Notes under the pieces: model-generated
Database searches by the model: none
Told to the model about the DNA's origin: nothing
What the model saw: the letters and a program-made list of their open reading frames with translations, nothing else
From: Carnobacterium viridans
GTDB lineage: Bacteria > Bacillota > Bacilli > Lactobacillales > Carnobacteriaceae
DNA length: 64,000 nt
Direction: 5' to 3'
NCBI RefSeq assembly: GCF_900102725.1
Contig: NZ_FNJW01000008.1
Span: forward strand, 992,001-1,056,000
Part shown: positions 55,276 through 63,737 of the stretch, piece after piece
How the letters are laid out: each line of letters opens with the position of its first letter
Position numbering within the stretch: the first letter of the stretch is position 1
Position numbers and translations under genes: made by a program

Positions 55276-56773
55276 CTTGTTGGTCCCTTTGAACGATCTT
55301 ATCTCTCACTTGTTGTCCACTCATCGTAACCATTGGCATACCTCCACCGGGGTTTACAGTTCCGCCTACAAAATAAAGGTTGTCATATCGTTCACTATGT
55401 TTAGCATGTTTGAAACCGTGATTTTTCTTGCGGTTAGAAACGGTTCCGTAAATGGAACCTTTGTGAGATCCATAAGTTTTTTCAATATCATCTGGTGTCC
55501 AAAGGTCTTCTGTCACAATATGCTTCCGTAAATCAGTCAATCCCATCTTTTCTAACTTGATCAATACACGTTCACGGAGTAAAAGATACTCTTCATGAGT
55601 GAATGGCTCCTCTTGAATATAGGGAATATGAGGCAAAATTTTAATATTTTCATGTCCTGGTTTTGATTGAGCTTTATCTGTTTTGTTCACATTTACTAAA
55701 TAAATAGTCGGGTCTTCAGGTAATTTATGCTGATTGAAGACGGTATCAAAATGATTGGCTGGATCAGCTGAGAAAAAGAAATTATGATGAGCAAGTTGCG
55801 GATATTCTCTGTCCACTCCAAGATGTATCACCAATCCCGAACTTGAAGGTTCAAAACGTTTTTCTAATTTTTCAATAAAAGCAGGTTCCTCATGTAGTAA
55901 TTTTTGATAAGCCGGAATAACTTCCATATTAGAAATATAATAGTCGGCTTTTCTTAGAGAGCCATCTGCAAGCTCTACAGCACTGATTTGGTTTTGTTCG
56001 TCCTTGATAAAGGATGTAACACCCAGACCAGTATGCAGTTCTATACCTATCTCAGTTGCTAGTTTAACTAACCCTTCAGCGATTTTATGCATACCTCCTG
56101 GAACATACCATACACCCTGAGCATGTTGCATATAAATCATCATATTTAGTACAGCTGGTGCATCGTACGGGGAAGAACCAACGTATTTAATAAAATAAGC
56201 CAACATATCGCGCACTTTTTGATTACTGATTCTTTTTTCAATGGCCTCGTACATGGATGAAAAGTAATCAAAGTCTTTCATCGAACCAAGTAAGCCATGC
56301 TCACGGAAAATTTCTCCTGTTTTGTCTAACCCTTTTTCAAAATACCCTTTTTCAGTTGCATCGTATAATTTTTTAGCATACTCTAAAAATTCTGCGTATT
56401 CTTTCATATCTTTTTCACTTAACTCACTATTTTTGTTGCTCATTTTTTCTAAATCGCTGTACAAATCAATAACCGAATTGTCTGGAAAAAAAGACCTCCA
56501 CTGATGGTCCAGTTGAATAATCGATATGTAGTCAGCCATTTTGCGATTGCTTCCTGTAAATAACTTTTCGAATACGTGTGGCATCGTTAAAATGGACGGA
56601 CCTAAATCAAACCCAAAACCATCTTGCTCCAATCGATTTAATTTACCTCCAAGATGATGATTTTTTTCATAAAGCGATACAGCATATCCACTTTGCGCTA
56701 GTGAAATTGCCGCTGAAAGGCCTCCTAGCCCTCCACCTATAATGATAACTGTTTTCTTTTGGTTTGACATCAT
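55265..56773 (-). CDS. crtP: 4,4'-diaponeurosporene oxygenase (CrtP/CrtNb)
   Basis: FAD-dependent oxidase of the terminal methyl group of diaponeurosporene. The 502-residue protein has the N-terminal dinucleotide site IIGGGLGGLSAAISLAQSGY, the phytoene-desaturase block GFGFDLGPSILTMPHVFEKLF and the C-terminal FVGGTVNPGGGMPMVTMSGQQV. Near identity of blocks such as FIKYVGSSPYDAPAVLNM and DPTIYLVNVNKTD to S. aureus CrtP separates it from CrtN. AAGGGG precedes the ATG. Confidence 0.92.
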   Translation of the reverse strand: MMSNQKKTVIIIGGGLGGLSAAISLAQSGYAVSLYEKNHHLGGKLNRLEQDGFGFDLGPSILTMPHVFEKLFTGSNRKMADYISIIQLDHQWRSFFPDNSVIDLYSDLEKMSNKNSELSEKDMKEYAEFLEYAKKLYDATEKGYFEKGLDKTGEIFREHGLLGSMKDFDYFSSMYEAIEKRISNQKVRDMLAYFIKYVGSSPYDAPAVLNMMIYMQHAQGVWYVPGGMHKIAEGLVKLATEIGIELHTGLGVTSFIKDEQNQISAVELADGSLRKADYYISNMEVIPAYQKLLHEEPAFIEKLEKRFEPSSSGLVIHLGVDREYPQLAHHNFFFSADPANHFDTVFNQHKLPEDPTIYLVNVNKTDKAQSKPGHENIKILPHIPYIQEEPFTHEEYLLLRERVLIKLEKMGLTDLRKHIVTEDLWTPDDIEKTYGSHKGSIYGTVSNRKKNHGFKHAKHSERYDNLYFVGGTVNPGGGMPMVTMSGQQVRDKIVQRDQQDGN

Positions 56774-56862
56774 TTACCCACCCCTTATGTAGTTTAGTAT
56801 AACGAATAGACAAGAAAAGTCCTAAACTAAAGCTATACAGCTTATTGGTCAAGGACAAATTC

Positions 56863-57723
56863 TTATTTTATTGATCGGTAAATACGCTGCATTTCTAATG
56901 GCGTTACATAATTACGCTTAGTAAAGCAATCATACTTATTCTTGCGTACAGCATTCAGTAGACCACGGTAAATCGCTGACGAAAGTTTGACAGGCAATCG
57001 ACTATCTTCATCAAAATAGCGAAAGCCCTCTTCAACGTCATCATACAGATATTCTGCACGTTGAGCTATTTTTTCCCAAATACGAATAAAATTAGCGTTG
57101 ATTATTTTATGTTCTAGGTCTTTTTTTGTATAGTTTTCAGCGGCCAATTCAGCAATTGGCAGATAAACGCGATCAATTTTTTGAAAATCTTCACCGATAT
57201 CTCTTAATATGTTTGTCAACTGCATAGCAATTCCTAAATTAATCGCTAACTGAGTGAGGTCTTGATGCGATTTTGAAGCCAAAACAGGCAACAACATTAA
57301 TCCAACTGATCCAGCAACATAATAGCTGTAGGTTTCTAATTCTGATAGATCTTTTGGTTCAGCAAAATTTATATCCATTTTTTGTCCTATTAATTGATCA
57401 TAAAAGGGCTCAACAGATAGGTCATAACGTTCAAAAACATCTGTTAACGCACGCCAAATGGGGTGATCAATAGGATTTCCTTGTTCGAATAAAGACAATT
57501 CTTTTTCTAAATTCGCTACTGCCAAAAGTTGTTCTTCTTTTGTGTCAATTAAGTCTACACTATCATCAGCCTTTCGACAAAAAGCATAAATGGCAAAGAT
57601 AGCTTGTGCTTTGGCTTTCGGTAACTGTGAAAAAGCATAATAAAAACTTTTGGAATGGTGTTTAATAATCTCTTCGCAGTACTGATAATCTTGTTTTATA
57701 GTTTCTTGTCTATTCGCTTCCAT
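56863..57723 (-). CDS. crtM: Dehydrosqualene (4,4'-diapophytoene) synthase
   Basis: Condenses two farnesyl diphosphates to dehydrosqualene. The 286-residue protein has both Asp-rich metal motifs, RKADDSVD near residue 48 and LRDIGEDF near residue 168, plus HHSKSFYYAFSQLP at the N-terminus. Start at the ATG at 57723 behind GGGAGG; an ATG five codons earlier overlaps the ribosome site. A 89-base gap follows before crtP. Confidence 0.94.
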   Translation of the reverse strand: MEANRQETIKQDYQYCEEIIKHHSKSFYYAFSQLPKAKAQAIFAIYAFCRKADDSVDLIDTKEEQLLAVANLEKELSLFEQGNPIDHPIWRALTDVFERYDLSVEPFYDQLIGQKMDINFAEPKDLSELETYSYYVAGSVGLMLLPVLASKSHQDLTQLAINLGIAMQLTNILRDIGEDFQKIDRVYLPIAELAAENYTKKDLEHKIINANFIRIWEKIAQRAEYLYDDVEEGFRYFDEDSRLPVKLSSAIYRGLLNAVRKNKYDCFTKRNYVTPLEMQRIYRSIK

Positions 57724-57768
57724 ATCCAGGCCTCCCATAGTATTGATTAAGTTTCATACAGTATTGAA

Positions 57769-59277
57769 CTATGCTTTAACGCCACGATCATCTAAAATCA
57801 ATTCTTCGGTAGCTATTTTTGCAGACATCAATACGATTGGCACTCCTGCTCCAGGGTGTGTACTGCTTCCAGCAAAGTAGAGATTCTCACAATTTTTAGC
57901 TTTAGCTTGCGGACGAAAATGATTACTTTGTAATAAATTAGGTCTCAGTCCAAAACAAGCACCATTGTACGCATTAAATTTTTCTTTGAAATCAATAGGT
58001 GTCATATAGCTTTCCGATAAAATCTCATTCTCAACGTTTTCAAAACCTTTAAGTCGTTTCAACGAATTTAAAACTTCTGATCGGTAATGTTGGATCGTTT
58101 CTTCAGTCCACTCGTAATCTGCAATAGATAAATCAGAAACAGGGACTAATAGATAAAGTCCATCTTTTCCTTCTGGAGCCATTGATTGATCCATTTTTGA
58201 ACCCATATAGAGATAGTAAGAAGGATTATCTAGCAACTTACCAGCAAAAATATCTTCAAGATTTTTATCTAAATCCTCAGCAAACACAAAATTATGCAAC
58301 TGATCAACACCTTCGTATTTACGATCCATACCTAAATACATGATAAAACAAGAACAAGAATATTTCATACTATCCACTTTTTTATCTGTGTATTTCCCTT
58401 TAGCCGCAGTGTTTTGCACCAAATTTTTTATAGCGTATGGGAAATCAGCATTACAAACAACATAATCCGCAAGAATCTCTTTATCGCGTAATAAAATTCC
58501 ATACGCTTGTTTATCTTCAATCAAGATTTTTTCTACTGGGGAATTGTAATGAACTTTTCCACCCAATTCTAAAAATAAGCGCTCCATAGATTTGGCCATC
58601 GTATACATACCACCTTCAATAAACCAAACACCATAAAGCAGTTCGATCATAGGAATAATGGTGTAAAGAGAAGGTCCGTTAACCGGCGAAACTCCTATGT
58701 ATAAGGTTTGAAAGCTAAGCATTTGCTGCAATCGTTTATCTTTTACAAATTTACCAATGGAATGATTCGCGCTATCAAATGTTTTTAATTTCAAAGCTTG
58801 TTTAATCATAAACGGGTTATAAAAATCCAATGCATTACGGAAAGGACGTTGTAAAAAATGGTCTTTTGCTACAATAAAACGACTATAAATATCTTGAAGA
58901 TAATTCAAGAAACCCTTCGCATCTTCATCACTGATTCCTTCTAGCGACTCCATTAACGTGACCAAATCAGAAGAGACATTAAATCTATCTTTTTCTTCAG
59001 TTCCAAAAAAAGCCGTATACATCGGATCCAATCTTTTCATTGGAATATAGTCATCCGGATTTCTTCCTGCTAATTCAAAAACTTCTCGATAGATTTGTGG
59101 CATCATAACGATACTAGGTCCTAAATCAAATGTATAGCCATCCTTTTTAATTTGATGCATTTTCCCACCAGGTATGGCTTCTTTTTCATAAATTTCTACT
59201 TCATATCCTTCGTGTTGCAAACGTATAGCGCTCGCTAAACCAGCTACACCTGCTCCGATTACGGCAATCTTTTTCAT
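57769..59277 (-). CDS. crtN: Dehydrosqualene (4,4'-diapophytoene) desaturase
   Basis: Desaturates dehydrosqualene to diaponeurosporene, the yellow C30 chromophore. The 502-residue protein has IGAGVAGLASAIRLQHEGYEV, KDGYTFDLGPSIVMMPQIY and the C-terminal FAGSSTHPGAGVPIVLMSAKIA (GAGVP, as in desaturases, versus GGGMP in CrtP). ATG at 59277 follows GAGGGA. First enzyme gene of the cluster, 45 bases behind the MarR-type regulator. Confidence 0.94.
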   Translation of the reverse strand: MKKIAVIGAGVAGLASAIRLQHEGYEVEIYEKEAIPGGKMHQIKKDGYTFDLGPSIVMMPQIYREVFELAGRNPDDYIPMKRLDPMYTAFFGTEEKDRFNVSSDLVTLMESLEGISDEDAKGFLNYLQDIYSRFIVAKDHFLQRPFRNALDFYNPFMIKQALKLKTFDSANHSIGKFVKDKRLQQMLSFQTLYIGVSPVNGPSLYTIIPMIELLYGVWFIEGGMYTMAKSMERLFLELGGKVHYNSPVEKILIEDKQAYGILLRDKEILADYVVCNADFPYAIKNLVQNTAAKGKYTDKKVDSMKYSCSCFIMYLGMDRKYEGVDQLHNFVFAEDLDKNLEDIFAGKLLDNPSYYLYMGSKMDQSMAPEGKDGLYLLVPVSDLSIADYEWTEETIQHYRSEVLNSLKRLKGFENVENEILSESYMTPIDFKEKFNAYNGACFGLRPNLLQSNHFRPQAKAKNCENLYFAGSSTHPGAGVPIVLMSAKIATEELILDDRGVKA

Positions 59278-59322
59278 TAAACATCCCTCTTTTCCTATTT
59301 TGTGCAAATGAATTCGTTCAAT

Positions 59323-59778
59323 TTAATGATCTTTTTCTTCTAATTTGTCGAATTCATTATTCAAAGATTTCAATCCTCTGGTAAATGCTTCATTGCTTAT
59401 GTCTGTCATATTGCAATGCTTGACCTCATTTAAAATCGCTTTTGAAATGGCTTTTTTAGATTGCAGGCTTTTTTCTGTTAGGGTAACGATTACTGCACGT
59501 TTGTCCATATCAGATGCTACTTTTTCAATCCAGCCTTGTACTTTCAATCGATTAAGGATGGGATTAAGGGTACCTATACTCATACCTATGCGGTCGCTAA
59601 TGTTTTTAATAAATACATGGTCTTCATCCCACAATGCTAGTAAAACCAAGTATTGTGGAAAAGTTAGTCCAAAAGGTTTTAGTGCTCTTCCGTACATTCT
59701 TGAAAATCCATTTGAAGCTTTGTATACTTCAAAACAAAGTTGGTCTTCTAAAGACCGAGCAAATATTGTTTCGTCCAT
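59323..59778 (-). CDS. OhrR-like MarR family regulator
   Basis: A 151-residue winged-helix regulator. The N-terminus LEDQLCFEVYKASNGFSRMYGRALKPFGLTFPQYLVLLALWDED is that of peroxide-sensing OhrR, with Cys at position 15 exactly as in B. subtilis OhrR; Tyr29 is kept but Tyr40 is Phe. Recognition region IGMSIGTLNPILNRLKVQGWI. ATG at 59778 follows GGGGAG. Placed directly before the crt genes and just behind an HrtBA-like pair. No ohr gene nearby, so it probably controls the carotenoid genes. Confidence 0.85.
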   Translation of the reverse strand: MDETIFARSLEDQLCFEVYKASNGFSRMYGRALKPFGLTFPQYLVLLALWDEDHVFIKNISDRIGMSIGTLNPILNRLKVQGWIEKVASDMDKRAVIVTLTEKSLQSKKAISKAILNEVKHCNMTDISNEAFTRGLKSLNNEFDKLEEKDH

Positions 59779-59826
59779 GTAAATCTCCCCTTTCATCTAA
59801 CTGACCTATTTCGGCTTGAACAAGCA

Positions 59827-60504
59827 TCAATTAGGTTCTCTCAGTGTTAAAACACCATCTTTCATGACATACACTTTATCACAATAACTGATCAAGCGTT
59901 CATCATGGGTCACCATTATTGTTGCTTTCTTTTTATTTTTTGTTTCACGTGCTAAAATTTCAACTACTTCAAACGCTTTCTCAGAATCTAAACTAGCAGT
60001 TGGCTCATCTGCTAAAATAACTGACGGATCATGATACAAAGCCCTAGCGATGGCTACTCGTTGTCGTTCCCCACCTGATAAATCACTCGGATATTTATCT
60101 TTTAAATCGAGAATACCTAATTCTTTTAATAAGTCATTTTGTTTTTGGATATCTACTTTTGATTTTTCAACTTTATTAACTAAATTTAATTGATCTTTTA
60201 CAGTTAAAAAAGGGACTAGATTGGATGCCTGTAAAATAAATCCAATTTCTTTAAATCGTAAAGCAGCTCGTTTTTTTTCAGTAACAGCGCTAAATGGTTT
60301 TTCGTTAATCTCAACAGTACCTTTTGAGGGTTGTTGCAAACCTCCGATGATCGTCAATAGTGTACTCTTACCCGAACCGCTTGGACCAATAATAGCAACA
60401 AACTCTCCTTCTCCTATTGAAAAAGAGGTATCTTTCAATGCCTCTATTCGTTTATGCCCCTCACCAAATGAGCGGCTTACGTTATCTAATTCAATTAGTT
60501 TCAT
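59827..60504 (-). CDS. ABC transporter ATP-binding protein, second HrtA-like copy
   Basis: A 225-residue MacB/HrtA-group ATPase: Walker [11 protein letters not shown]-loop IGFILQASNLVPFLTV, signature LSGGERQR, Walker B VILADEPTASLD, H-loop MVTHDERL. Very like the ATPase at 44699-45394. It follows the permease gene by 15 bases and ends 48 bases before the OhrR-like gene with no terminator between. Substrate unknown. Confidence 0.85.
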   Translation of the reverse strand: MKLIELDNVSRSFGEGHKRIEALKDTSFSIGEGEFVAIIGPSGSGKSTLLTIIGGLQQPSKGTVEINEKPFSAVTEKKRAALRFKEIGFILQASNLVPFLTVKDQLNLVNKVEKSKVDIQKQNDLLKELGILDLKDKYPSDLSGGERQRVAIARALYHDPSVILADEPTASLDSEKAFEVVEILARETKNKKKATIMVTHDERLISYCDKVYVMKDGVLTLREPN

Positions 60505-60519
60505 CTTAGTCTTCCTCCT

Positions 60520-61611
60520 TTATCCAATTGCTTCTAATGGGTCAATTTTAACAACAGTACGTACTGAAAACAAAGCTCCTAGAACCGCTACAACGATCAA
60601 TAAAGTAGTGATTCCTGCAATAAACAACCAATTGGTGCTATAAGGGACTGCTGCCGGTAGAACAAATGACGTGATAACGGTTAAAATCAAACCGATTCCA
60701 ACTCCAATGGCAGATAATAAAAATGTTTGTGCTACAACCGACTTGGCTATATAACCTGAAGAAATCCCTTGAGCTTTCATAACGCCAAACATGCTTGTCT
60801 TTTGCAGAGTCAACACATAAATAAAAATCCCAATGACAACTGCTGCTATAACAATCAAGAACCCAATCATTAATCCAAAGGTTAAAACTTGTGCGCTATA
60901 CCCAGGTATCTTAAAGATATAATCTCCAATGGAGTAGGCCACCAAGTCATCAGAGTCTGCAACAACATCCTTTAAAGATTTTGAAGAATCGCGAACCACT
61001 ACTGCGTTGATTCGGCCGTTTTCTGAATTATCTGACGCTTCAAATCTTACTTCTTGGTAAGAAGCAATTGTCGTATACAACACCGGTGCCACATTAAATT
61101 TAGCATTTTCAGTAAAACCGACTACTTCTACTTCTTTATCGCTTCCAGCAAGTTGAACGGTGTCTCCTAACTTAATACCTTCTTCTTCTTTTAAACTGAT
61201 GTCAGCTACCACTTCATCATCATTTTCGAACGTGCGGCCATCTATGACTTCAGGCATAATGAACTCATCTGGATCAATACCGAAAAAGGTCGCATTTATT
61301 TTTGATGACTCACCAGTTTCCCCTTTTTTTCTAATGACACTAGGTGCTAATCCTAACAAAGCTGTTTCATCTGCCGTAACTTCTTCTGCTTGTTTGATTG
61401 TCATCATTGACATATTGATGTTGGTATTTGACTCATCTGTCAAAACAATGGCGTCCGCTTCCCATTTATCTACACTTGTACGATTATCTTGAGCTAATCC
61501 ATAGGCCAATCCAGTTAAAAAATAAACTAAATAAGAAACCAAGATCATAACCCCAATAATCAATGCAAATCTAGTTTTTGAATGCTTTATTTCTTTCCAT
61601 GCTAAAAACAT
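60520..61611 (-). CDS. FtsX-type ABC permease, second HrtB-like copy
   Basis: A 363-residue permease with one N-terminal helix (FALIIGVMILVSYLVYFLTGL), a large external domain and three C-terminal helices, ending VRTVVKIDPLEAIG. The opening MFLAWKEIKHSKTRF parallels the copy at 45394-46518. GGGGGATATAAC precedes the ATG. First gene of the run that continues into the carotenoid cluster; no TetR gene or TGACAC palindrome precedes this copy. Confidence 0.85.
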   Translation of the reverse strand: MFLAWKEIKHSKTRFALIIGVMILVSYLVYFLTGLAYGLAQDNRTSVDKWEADAIVLTDESNTNINMSMMTIKQAEEVTADETALLGLAPSVIRKKGETGESSKINATFFGIDPDEFIMPEVIDGRTFENDDEVVADISLKEEEGIKLGDTVQLAGSDKEVEVVGFTENAKFNVAPVLYTTIASYQEVRFEASDNSENGRINAVVVRDSSKSLKDVVADSDDLVAYSIGDYIFKIPGYSAQVLTFGLMIGFLIVIAAVVIGIFIYVLTLQKTSMFGVMKAQGISSGYIAKSVVAQTFLLSAIGVGIGLILTVITSFVLPAAVPYSTNWLFIAGITTLLIVVAVLGALFSVRTVVKIDPLEAIG

Positions 61612-61782
61612 GTTATATCCCCCTTTTAAAATTGCTTGTTCTTTCTAGAATAACAAGCACAGTGATCTATTTTATTTTGTTAGAACCTTTTACATCTTAC
61701 ACGATATAGTATAACGAGAATAAACTTTATTGTAAACTTATCACGCTTATTCTCTGAAGAAAGTTTACTATTTTCAACTGTA

Positions 61783-62397
61783 TCATTTAATGTGCTGTTC
61801 TTTTAACAGCTGGATAAAACGATCCGTAAAATGAGCTGTGAAGCCCCATAATGTACGATTATTGACTGTATAGAAAGGTACTGTATGCTTTTCTTGCTTC
61901 CAGTTGTATTTTTTTCCACCAGGAATTCGATCAAATGGAAAATTCTCTTCGTGTTCTAACTTCACATGTACCTCGTAATAAATTGGATCATGTGTTAAAA
62001 AATAACTCACTGGTACCGTGTATACTTCTTCCACTTCTTCATTAAACTGAATGTCTTCTACTTTTATATTTTTTAGTTCCCCTACGAAAGATTTTATGAT
62101 GACGCGCTCATTAACAATGTAATCCATTTCTCCTAATATATGGATGGAGTCTCTAGAAAGGGATAATTCTTCCATCGTTTCGCGAATGGCAGCTGCTTCA
62201 TAAGTCTCTCCTTTTTCTACTCTTCCACCTGGAAAAGAGGTTTCGCCTGGTTGAGAAATAGTCTTGCTGCGTACTTCAAATAAAAGATGCAACTCACCGT
62301 TTAGTTTTATTAATGGAATCAATACAGCGAAATGCCGTTGGTAAGTAAGGGGTTTTGCATGATAGTTTTCTAGCAATCCTTTGATTTCATCTAACAC
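61783..62397 (-). CDS. NUDIX hydrolase, CoA-pyrophosphatase-like
   Basis: A 204-residue NUDIX protein. The Nudix box GGRVEKGETYEAAAIRETMEEL fits the consensus, and LLFEVRSKTISQPGETSFPGG before it resembles the NUDIX CoA extension. Probably splits CoA or its degradation products. GGAGGAAT precedes the ATG. Confidence 0.82.
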   Translation of the reverse strand: MLDEIKGLLENYHAKPLTYQRHFAVLIPLIKLNGELHLLFEVRSKTISQPGETSFPGGRVEKGETYEAAAIRETMEELSLSRDSIHILGEMDYIVNERVIIKSFVGELKNIKVEDIQFNEEVEEVYTVPVSYFLTHDPIYYEVHVKLEHEENFPFDRIPGGKKYNWKQEKHTVPFYTVNNRTLWGFTAHFTDRFIQLLKEQHIK

Positions 62398-62548
62398 TAT
62401 TATTCCTCCTTTATTTGCTCCACTTTAACCTTCATTATAAGGAATCAAACGGTCATACACTAATCTTATTCTTGCTAATCGTACAGTAAGTTCATTACAA
62501 TAGAAGAAAACAAGCGACTTATTCGTTCAAGCAAAAGGGAGTTTAATT

Positions 62549-63376
62549 ATGGAACAAGTAGAAGAGAACTTTTATTTTATAAACGATCAAAAGATACCCA
62601 CCGAACAAAATGCTCTATTTGACGAGCTAGAAGGAAAAAACATTTATGAAGTTATCCGTGTTCAACAAGGCATTCCTCTTTTTCTAGAAGATCATTTGGA
62701 ACGTTTTAGAGCTTCAGCAGTTGCTACAGGTTTACAGTTAAACGACTCCGATACCGTTTTAACAAAACGTATTTACCACTTGGTTTCATTGAATCACGTC
62801 GTTAATAAAAATATCAAACTCATTTTAAATGCTACAAAAGGATTATTAATTTTTTTCACGACGTCTATTTACCCTCCACAAGACTACTATCTCAATGGTA
62901 TGCATACCACGTTATTAAAACTAGAACGAACAGATCCTAATGTTAAAGTATTGCGTACAGACTACCAGAAAGCTGTTTTAGCTGAACGTAAAAAGCAGCG
63001 CGCTCATGAGGTATTGCTCGTTGATCAAACAGATCATGTGACTGAAGGCAGTCGATCAAATTTATTTATTGTAAAAAACAATATCCTTTATACTTCTCCA
63101 GCTAAAAATGTTTTGCTTGGTATTGTTCGAAAAAAAACATTAGAATTATGTACCAACTTAAATTTTACTGTTAGAGAAGAAACGATTGCCGTTTCAAAAC
63201 TACCTGAAATTGACGGAGCTTTTATAACAGGTACGGGAAACAATATCTTACCTATCAATTCAATAGGGGAATTACCTTTACATTCTACCACCAATTCGAT
63301 CATTAAAACGCTGATGACAGAATATGCTCATCTTGTCGAGACCTATATCATAGAACATCAACCTACTCATTTGTAA
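62549..63376 (+). CDS. Class IV PLP-dependent aminotransferase
   Basis: A 275-residue fold-type IV enzyme, branched-chain/D-amino acid aminotransferase or aminodeoxychorismate lyase type. The PLP lysine is in VLRTDYQKAVLAERKKQ, the following Glu in TEGSRSNLFIV and the phosphate-binding region in ITGTGNNILPINSIG. No pabB or ilv genes are near, so the reaction cannot be fixed. AAAGGGAG precedes the ATG. Confidence 0.82.
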   Translation: MEQVEENFYFINDQKIPTEQNALFDELEGKNIYEVIRVQQGIPLFLEDHLERFRASAVATGLQLNDSDTVLTKRIYHLVSLNHVVNKNIKLILNATKGLLIFFTTSIYPPQDYYLNGMHTTLLKLERTDPNVKVLRTDYQKAVLAERKKQRAHEVLLVDQTDHVTEGSRSNLFIVKNNILYTSPAKNVLLGIVRKKTLELCTNLNFTVREETIAVSKLPEIDGAFITGTGNNILPINSIGELPLHSTTNSIIKTLMTEYAHLVETYIIEHQPTHL

Positions 63377-63396
63377 CCCTCAAAAAAAGAAACAAA

Positions 63397-63428
63397 AAAT
63401 CCGAGATTTAAAATGTGATCTCGGATTT
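63397..63428 (+). terminator. Terminator after the aminotransferase
   Basis: AAATCCGAGAT with ATCTCGGATTT and T-rich tail. Confidence 0.88.
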
Positions 63429-63448
63429 CTTGTCTCTAAAAAGTTTAG

Positions 63449-63703
63449 GCTCTATACTTTTTAGTGTTGATAGCTTAGTTAAATTAATGGCACGAAAATT
63501 CTGGAGGAATAGGTTTTGCTTGTAGCCATGCACAGGACTCAATGCGAATTACAAAGCGTTATTGCTTCAGCGATTATGCTTTATTTGAGGCTTGAAAGCT
63601 CTGAAGACTACAGGCTTCAGACGTTCCCATGGCTCTCCACAAGCAAAGCCGTCTATTCCAGAAGAATTTTTTTCTTCTATTCAACACCATTTTGCCGAAG
63701 AGT
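63449..63703. repeat. Nested palindromic intergenic repeat, copy 4 (inverted)
   Basis: Inverted relative to copies 1-3: begins with the complement of the right end (CTTTTTAGTGTTGATAGC) and ends TTCAACACCATTTTGCCGAAGAGT. Inner arms GGTTTTGCTTGTAG and CACAAGCAAAGCC pair. A 63-codon frame at 63516-63707 mirrors the one in copy 3 and is not a gene. Confidence 0.88.
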
Positions 63704-63737
63704 CTAAGTTTATGAGGAATAGGTTTCTATTCTTTCT

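Noticed and set aside
55265..59277. crtP and crtN as a simple duplicate pair
   Set aside because: Their C-terminal motifs differ (GGGMP versus GAGVP) and each matches a different staphylococcal enzyme.
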